DNA of 8,734 nt from Nitriliruptorales bacterium (GTDB lineage Bacteria; Actinomycetota; Nitriliruptoria; Euzebyales; Egibacteraceae): assembly GCA_007133145.1 (NCBI GenBank), contig SLNF01000237.1, forward strand, positions 1-8,734, written 5' to 3'. Positions 4,815-8,734 of this stretch are shown piece by piece. The first letter of the stretch is position 1. Every line of letters begins with the position of its first letter. Under the pieces are notes generated by a model. The model did no database searches and was not told the DNA's origin. It worked only from the letters and a program-made list of their open reading frames with translations. The position numbers were made by a program, and so were the translations under genes.

Positions 4815-6074
4815 ATGCTCGACGCCGCGCCGTTCCGCGCGGTGCGCTACGACCCTGACGTGGCCGGTGACGCGCGCGCGACCTCCGCGCCCGCCTACGA
4901 CGCCGTCGAGCCGTTGGCCTACGCCGGCCACCGCGAGGCGAGCCCCTACACCGTCCTCGAGCTCCACGCCCCCGACGGCGCTCACCGCCGCGCAGCGAAC
5001 CTCTACCGCAGCTGGCGCCGCCAGGGCGCCCTCGTCGACGACGTCTCCCCCGCCCTCTACCGCTACGAGATCCACGAGCTCGTCGCCGGGGTGCCGACCG
5101 CGCAGCGGGGGCTGCTCGCCGCGGTGCGCCTCGGCCCGCTCGACGGCACCGCCGGGATCCTGCCCCACGAGGACGTCGACACCGCGCGGGTCGCCGACCG
5201 ACTCCGCCGGCTCGCCGAGCTGCCCGTCGAGCTGACCCCCATCCACGCCCTGCTCGTCGGCGCCCCATCGGCCCTCGCCGAGCGGCTCACCGCCCCTCCG
5301 CCGAGCGCCCCGATCGTGGCGATGACCGACGCCGACGGCGCCGACCACCGTGTGTGGGCGGTCCGCGACCCCGACGAGCAGGCCGCGCTCACCGCGACGC
5401 TCGCCGAGGCACGGGCGGTCATCGCCGATGGGCACCACCGCTGGGCGCGCTCACTCGCCCACCGCGACGCCCGGCGCGCGGCGCACCCTGACGCAGGGCC
5501 GGAGGCGCCCTTCGAGCGCGCGCTCGTCTACCTCGCCGATCCCCATGACGGCGTGCGCGTCGAGCCGGTGCACCGCCTGCTGCGACCGCTCGGCCGACGG
5601 AGCCTCGCCGGGCTCGAGGAGCACTTCCACCTCGAGCGCGCGGTCGTGGGTCCCGCCGCACTCGCCCGGCGGGTCGCTGCGGAGCCCGCGGGCGTCATGG
5701 GCCTGCTCGCGCCAGACGGCACCGCGTGGGTGCTGCGACCCCGCCACCTCGCCGACCTCGTCGCACGGCTCCCGGGCGCCCGGCGCTGGGCCTGGCGCGA
5801 CGTCGACGCCGCGCTGCTCGAGCACGCGATCCTGCCCCCACTCGCCCTGTCACCCGGGGCGGTGCACCCGCGCGCCGACCTCCGGCGCGCGGCCGCCGAG
5901 GTCGCCGCCCGGGACGACGCGGCGCTGCTCCTCGTGCGGCCGCTGCCACTCGAACGGGTCCTCGACCTCGCCGTCGACGGCCAGCGCCTGCCGCCGAAGA
6001 CCACCCGCATCGCCCCGAAGCCGCGCGCCGGGCTCCTGCTGCGGAGCGCCGAGCCCGCGCGGAGGCCGACGTAG
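4815..6074 (+). CDS. DUF1015 family protein
   Basis: The 419-residue length and motifs match the DUF1015 family (Pfam PF06245), for which I know no firmly established reaction. Recognisable blocks are PYTVLELHAPDG (44-55), then AANLYRSWRRQGALVDD (60-76) and ALYRYEIHEL (80-89). The family hallmark IADGHHRWARSLAHR follows at 203-217. The C-terminal block LPPKTTRIAPKPRAGLLL (392-409) corresponds to the usual PPKST..PK..GL ending. The DGHHR segment, with adjacent Asp and two His, looks like a catalytic or metal/phosphate-binding site; that is inference. There are no membrane segments or signal peptide, so it is probably cytoplasmic. The start is the ATG at 4815 with Shine-Dalgarno GAGGAGG. It heads a three-gene plus-strand series with two hydrolases. 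The neighbours do not reveal the substrate. Confidence 0.9.
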   Translation: MLDAAPFRAVRYDPDVAGDARATSAPAYDAVEPLAYAGHREASPYTVLELHAPDGAHRRAANLYRSWRRQGALVDDVSPALYRYEIHELVAGVPTAQRGLLAAVRLGPLDGTAGILPHEDVDTARVADRLRRLAELPVELTPIHALLVGAPSALAERLTAPPPSAPIVAMTDADGADHRVWAVRDPDEQAALTATLAEARAVIADGHHRWARSLAHRDARRAAHPDAGPEAPFERALVYLADPHDGVRVEPVHRLLRPLGRRSLAGLEEHFHLERAVVGPAALARRVAAEPAGVMGLLAPDGTAWVLRPRHLADLVARLPGARRWAWRDVDAALLEHAILPPLALSPGAVHPRADLRRAAAEVAARDDAALLLVRPLPLERVLDLAVDGQRLPPKTTRIAPKPRAGLLLRSAEPARRPT

Positions 6075-6077
6075 ACT
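6072..6077 (+). promoter_or_regulatory. Putative leaderless -10 element (TAGACT) overlapping the DUF1015 stop codon
   Basis: TAGACT fits TANNNT and is followed by seven bases (GCCCCGC) and the ATG at 6085. Its first three bases are the TAG stop of the DUF1015 gene. There is no Shine-Dalgarno between the two genes, consistent with an internal leaderless promoter. Confidence 0.55.
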
Positions 6078-6084
6078 GCCCCGC

Positions 6085-7041
6085 ATGGCCGAGGGACCCC
6101 CAGCGCCAGCAGTCGACGCACCGGCGCGTCGGCGGACCGGTGGCGGGTCCGCGAAGCCCGGCCGGGGCGTGTGGACCCGGACCGAGGCCGCTGACGGCAC
6201 GGCACTGGCCTTCCGCCTCGACGGGGGCACGGCCTCGCGGCCCGCGGTGGTGCTCTGCAACGGCATTGCCTGCAGCGACGAGTACTGGCGGCCCCTCGTC
6301 GGGACGCTGTCGCGCGACCGCCTCGTCCTGCGGTGGGACTACCGAGGCCACGGGCGCAGCGGGGCGCCGGCGCGGCGCGAGGCCGTCGGCCCCGAGACCG
6401 TCGCCGACGACCTCCTCGCCGTGCTCGACGCCGCCGGCCTCGACGAGGTCGTCCTCGTCGGCCACTCCTTCGGCGTCCAGGTCGCCGCGACGGCCCTGCC
6501 CCGCCTCGGCGCGCGCATCCGCGCCTTCGCCGCCGTCGCCGGCGCTGCCGGCCAACCCTTGGGCTCGGTCGGGGGGCCGCTGCCGGCGGGGCGGCTCGTG
6601 CCGGGCCTGGCCGGCCCGGCGGGCTTCCTGCCCGAGGCCACGACGGTGCTCTGGCGCACGCTGTGGGACAGCCCCCTGCCCTACTGGTCGGCGCGCCTGC
6701 TCGGCGGCGTGAGCGGCGCGGCCCCGCGCGCGGTCATGGACGACTTCTCCCGCCATGTCGGCGGCCTCGACCCCTTCGTCCTCGCCGACATGATGGCGGC
6801 CGCCGAGCGGGAGGACGCCACCGACAACCTCGGTGCGACCCCGGCGCCGGTGCTCGCCCTCGCCGGCCGGCGCGACCGCCTCACCCCGGTGCGGCGACTC
6901 CGAGCGCTCGCCACCGTGGCGCCCCGCGGCGCCCTCGCGATCCACCCCCGCGCGACCCACGTCCTGCCCGCCGAGGCGCCCGAGTGGGTGCACCGGCAGC
7001 TCGCCCCCCTGCTCGCCGAGGCCGACCGACGTCCCGACTGA
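6085..7041 (+). CDS. Alpha/beta-fold hydrolase
   Basis: The 318-residue product is an alpha/beta hydrolase with a complete triad: nucleophile Ser128 in VGHSFGVQ, acid Asp264 in AGRRDRLTP and His292 in ATHVLPAEAPEWV. PAVVLCNGIACSDEYW (53-68) forms the oxyanion-hole strand-turn and WDYRGHGRSG (84-93) is the usual signature. Residues 1-30 are a low-complexity Pro/Ala/Arg/Gly tail. Residues of about 155-245 form the cap, rich in Gly, Pro, Trp and hydrophobic residues. The substrate cannot be told from sequence: esterase, lactonase, epoxide hydrolase or haloperoxidase-like activities are all compatible. The ATG at 6085 is favoured by the TAGACT element 7 bases upstream; the frame is also open further left but only as an arginine/serine-rich shadow inside the DUF1015 gene. 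The MBL gene follows after 16 bases, so the two are probably co-transcribed. Confidence 0.92.
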   Translation: MAEGPPAPAVDAPARRRTGGGSAKPGRGVWTRTEAADGTALAFRLDGGTASRPAVVLCNGIACSDEYWRPLVGTLSRDRLVLRWDYRGHGRSGAPARREAVGPETVADDLLAVLDAAGLDEVVLVGHSFGVQVAATALPRLGARIRAFAAVAGAAGQPLGSVGGPLPAGRLVPGLAGPAGFLPEATTVLWRTLWDSPLPYWSARLLGGVSGAAPRAVMDDFSRHVGGLDPFVLADMMAAAEREDATDNLGATPAPVLALAGRRDRLTPVRRLRALATVAPRGALAIHPRATHVLPAEAPEWVHRQLAPLLAEADRRPD

Positions 7042-7043
7042 CC

Positions 7044-7048
7044 GGAGA
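7044..7048 (+). promoter_or_regulatory. Shine-Dalgarno (GGAGA) for the MBL-fold gene
   Basis: GGAGA lies in the 16-base gap after the alpha/beta hydrolase stop, 9 bases before the ATG at 7058. It supports this start and translation from a shared mRNA. Confidence 0.5.
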
Positions 7049-7057
7049 CCGTCCGAC

Positions 7058-8008
7058 ATGACCGAAGGCGATCTGCTCACCCCGCTGGGCGGCGGCATCA
7101 CCGCCGTGGACACGCGCACCGCGGGCCTGCGGGCCGTGACCGCCGGCTACCTCCTCGAGGCGCCGCGGCCGACGCTCGTCGAGTGCGGCCCGGCGCTCTC
7201 GGTCGACGCGGTGCTGCGGGCCCTCGCCGCCTGCGGCCTCGACGCCGAGGACCTCGCCTACCTCATCGTGACCCACATCCACCTCGACCACGCCGGCGGG
7301 GCTGGTGACGTGCTCGCGGCGTTCCCGCAGGCGAAGGTCGTCGTCAGCGAGGTGGGCGCGCCGCACCTCTCCTCGCCCGAGCGCCTCAACGCGAGCTCGC
7401 GCCGGGTCTACGGCACGCTCATGGACACCGTCTACGGCGAGTGCACGCCGATCGCTCCCGAGCGGGTGCAGGCGGTCGTCGACGGCGACGTGCTCGACCT
7501 CGGTGGCGGGCGACGCCTCGAGGTGCTCTTCACCCCTGGCCACGCCAAGCACCACATCGGCGTGTTCGACCCCGACGCCGGCGCGGTCTTCGTCGGCGAC
7601 TCCGTCGGGGTGAAGATGCCGGGGATGACGAGGATCCGCCCCGCGACCCCGCCACCCGACTTCGACGCGGTGCTCGCCACACGCTCCCTACGCCGCTACC
7701 GGGAGCGCGACCCCGCGCGGCTGCTCCTCGCCCACTACGGGGAGGTCGGCCCGGCGTCCGAGGCCCTCGATGAGGCGGAGGAGCAGCTCCACCGCTGGCT
7801 CGCCACGGCAGAGTCGGCCTGGCAGGAGCACGCCGAGATGGACCACGTCGCCGAGACCCTCGCCAACCGCTTCCGCGACGACCTCGTGTCCGCCGACGCC
7901 GACCCCGAGACGCGTGAGCGTCTCGACCTGCTCACCGGCTTCGAGAGCAACGCCGCCGGGCTCCTGCGCTACCTCGAGCTGCGCGCCGAGGGCCGCGTCG
8001 CGACCTGA
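7058..8008 (+). CDS. MBL-fold metallo-hydrolase
   Basis: The 316-residue product has the full metal-ligand set of a dinuclear metallo-beta-lactamase-fold hydrolase: THIHLDH at 72-78 (His73, His75, Asp77, His78), TPGHAKHHIG (His162), VGDSVG (bridging Asp181) and LLAHYG (His226). SEVGAPHLSSPERL (97-110) is an insert typical of glyoxalase-II-like members, and a helical region of about 80 residues closes the C-terminus (about 232-312). It is probably a cytoplasmic hydrolase of a thioester, lactone or similar ester; the sequence gives no specific substrate. The ATG at 7058 is chosen because GGAGA (7044-7048) lies 9 bases upstream. It follows the alpha/beta hydrolase by 16 bases. Two hydrolases side by side could act in sequence on one compound, which is inference. 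Its stop codon lies in the loop of a hairpin (7999-8031). Confidence 0.93.
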   Translation: MTEGDLLTPLGGGITAVDTRTAGLRAVTAGYLLEAPRPTLVECGPALSVDAVLRALAACGLDAEDLAYLIVTHIHLDHAGGAGDVLAAFPQAKVVVSEVGAPHLSSPERLNASSRRVYGTLMDTVYGECTPIAPERVQAVVDGDVLDLGGGRRLEVLFTPGHAKHHIGVFDPDAGAVFVGDSVGVKMPGMTRIRPATPPPDFDAVLATRSLRRYRERDPARLLLAHYGEVGPASEALDEAEEQLHRWLATAESAWQEHAEMDHVAETLANRFRDDLVSADADPETRERLDLLTGFESNAAGLLRYLELRAEGRVAT

Positions 8009-8031
8009 GCGGGAAGCCCTCGCGGGTCGCG
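7999..8031 (+). terminator. Candidate hairpin at the end of the MBL gene
   Basis: CGCGACC (7999-8005) pairs with GGTCGCG (8025-8031) around a loop that holds the TGA stop, with an inner GGG/CCC pairing (8011-8013 with 8017-8019) over an AAG loop. There is no U-tract, as is common in very GC-rich genomes, so termination is possible but unproven. Confidence 0.4.
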
Positions 8032-8073
8032 CCCGGCCCGGGGCCGCCCGTGGGCGCTGCTCGGGACGCGACC
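8025..8073 (-). terminator. Candidate hairpin after the right-hand TPR gene
   Basis: GGTCGCG (8025-8031) also pairs with CGCGACC (8067-8073). The stem extends by CCCG (8032-8035) with CGGG (8062-8065) past one bulged A, and GCCC (8036-8039) can pair with GGGC (8052-8055). Read on the minus strand it begins 5 bases after the TPR stop codon. It shares an arm with the 7999-8031 hairpin, so only one of the two can form in a given molecule. Confidence 0.4.
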
Positions 8074-8078
8074 ACGGG

Positions 8079-8734
8079 TCAGCCCGCACCTCCCACCCCG
8101 TCGAGCGCAGCGAGCGCGTCGGCGTCGGCCTCGGCGATGCGCGCCCGCCAACGCTGCGCCGTCTCATCCTGCCCGGCCTCCCGGGCGGCACGGGCGGCGA
8201 GGTGCCAGAGCCTCAGGTGATAGGGCTCGGGTTCCTCCACGTCGAGCTCGAGCCGCCGCAGGGCCGCGAGCGCCCCGTGCGGCTCCCCGGCCTCCAGCCG
8301 GGCGCCGGCCACGACGAGAAGCCCCTCGGCGAGGCGCTCCTCCTCGACGGCGGCCTCGATCATCGCCTCGACGTGGGCGACGGCCTGGTCGACCCTGCCC
8401 GTCGCGCGGGCACAGTCGGCGAGGAGGTGGTTCTGGTCGTGCCGGCCCGAGAGCCGGCGGTAGGTCAGCAGCTCCCGCTGGGCCTCCGCGAACCGACCCT
8501 CGAGGTAGAGGGCGATGCCGAGCGCCTCCCGTACCGCCCAGCTCCGGGTCGCCACCGACTTCGCCCAGGTGAGGACTTCGACGGCCCGGGCGGCGTCACC
8601 CCGCGCGATCGCCTCCTCGGCGGCACCGAGCGCCCGGGCGAGGTCGTCGACCGCCCCCGCGGGCGCGGTGGACCGCACGTCGGCGTGGACCTCCCGCGGC
8701 AGGTGCGGACGCTCGCGGGGGAGCTCGGGCTTGC
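8079..8734 (-). CDS. TPR-type helical-repeat protein, C-terminal 217 residues (5' end beyond window)
   Basis: This frame is open from the right edge to the TGA at 8081-8079. An internal GTG at 8678 could serve as a start, but the residues before it (PELPRERPHLPREVHADVR) read as natural protein, so I treat the gene as continuing past the edge. The visible part is all alpha-helical, with TPR-like units: ARGDAARAVEVLTWAKS, then AVREALGIALYLEGRFAEAQREL, then a block beginning LLADCARATGRVDQAVAHVEAM, and a further pair toward the C-terminus. GRHDQNHLLADC is a distinctive segment that I recall from actinobacterial TPR proteins encoded near the tlyA-nadK-recN region. There is no signal peptide or membrane segment in the visible part. 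It is probably a cytoplasmic protein-binding scaffold of unknown partner. It converges on the MBL gene with 70 bases between. Confidence 0.82.
   Translation of the reverse strand, partial: KPELPRERPHLPREVHADVRSTAPAGAVDDLARALGAAEEAIARGDAARAVEVLTWAKSVATRSWAVREALGIALYLEGRFAEAQRELLTYRRLSGRHDQNHLLADCARATGRVDQAVAHVEAMIEAAVEEERLAEGLLVVAGARLEAGEPHGALAALRRLELDVEEPEPYHLRLWHLAARAAREAGQDETAQRWRARIAEADADALAALDGVGGAG

Noticed and set aside
5350..6084. Upstream extension of the alpha/beta hydrolase frame into the DUF1015 gene (fusion protein)
   Set aside because: The added residues are Arg/Ser/Pro-rich shadow of DUF1015 codons, and the ATG at 6085 has a well-placed -10.
6833..7057. Upstream extension of the MBL frame into the alpha/beta hydrolase gene
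   Set aside because: It is shadow sequence. The ATG at 7058 has a Shine-Dalgarno and gives a normal MBL N-terminus.
5695..7119. Minus-strand open frame of 474 codons opposite the DUF1015 and hydrolase genes
   Set aside because: The opposite strand carries the full motifs of two known families, and this frame has no recognisable motif or ribosome-binding site.
1..8734. Mobile elements, CRISPR arrays, tRNA genes or defence systems
   Set aside because: I saw no spaced direct repeats, transposase or integrase motifs, cloverleaf sequences or defence-protein motifs on either strand.

Overview
The window reads as ordinary chromosome from a very GC-rich actinobacterium. The base composition, the strong preference for G or C in third codon positions, the tlyA-nadK-recN gene order and the frequent leaderless gene starts all point that way. 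My best guess is an early-branching actinobacterial class such as Acidimicrobiia or a relative, but I cannot fix the lineage by eye. Protein-coding genes fill almost everything and no gap exceeds about 150 bases. I see no tRNA, rRNA, CRISPR array, insertion sequence or phage gene.

Left part, minus strand (read right to left, 3.5 kb down to the left edge): a phasin-like coiled-coil protein, a 47-residue acidic small protein overlapping it by 4 bases, tlyA (rRNA 2'-O-methyltransferase), nadK (NAD kinase) and recN (DNA-repair ATPase, cut off by the left edge). The first three look like one operon. nadK and recN each also have a TANNNT -10 element placed 6-7 bases before the start codon, as expected for leaderless mRNAs.

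Middle: a rhomboid-family membrane protease (plus strand) diverges from the phasin gene across an inverted-repeat double promoter. It runs head-on, with only 3 bases between, into a 122-residue TPR protein (minus strand). That TPR gene in turn diverges from a DUF1015-family gene across a compact symmetric promoter whose two -10 elements share one TA step.

Right part, plus strand: DUF1015 protein, alpha/beta hydrolase and metallo-beta-lactamase (MBL)-fold hydrolase in close series. The alpha/beta hydrolase has its own leaderless promoter, whose -10 contains the DUF1015 stop codon. The MBL gene converges on a second TPR-type protein (minus strand, entering from the right edge) across a small region that can form two mutually exclusive hairpins.

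Most gene functions are conventional. The less ordinary content is the promoter architecture (leaderless, symmetric and stop-overlapping), the 47-aa gene, and the uncharacterised DUF1015/hydrolase/MBL cluster lying between genes that I recall as neighbours of tlyA in other actinobacteria. I found no clear new multi-gene defence or metabolic system.
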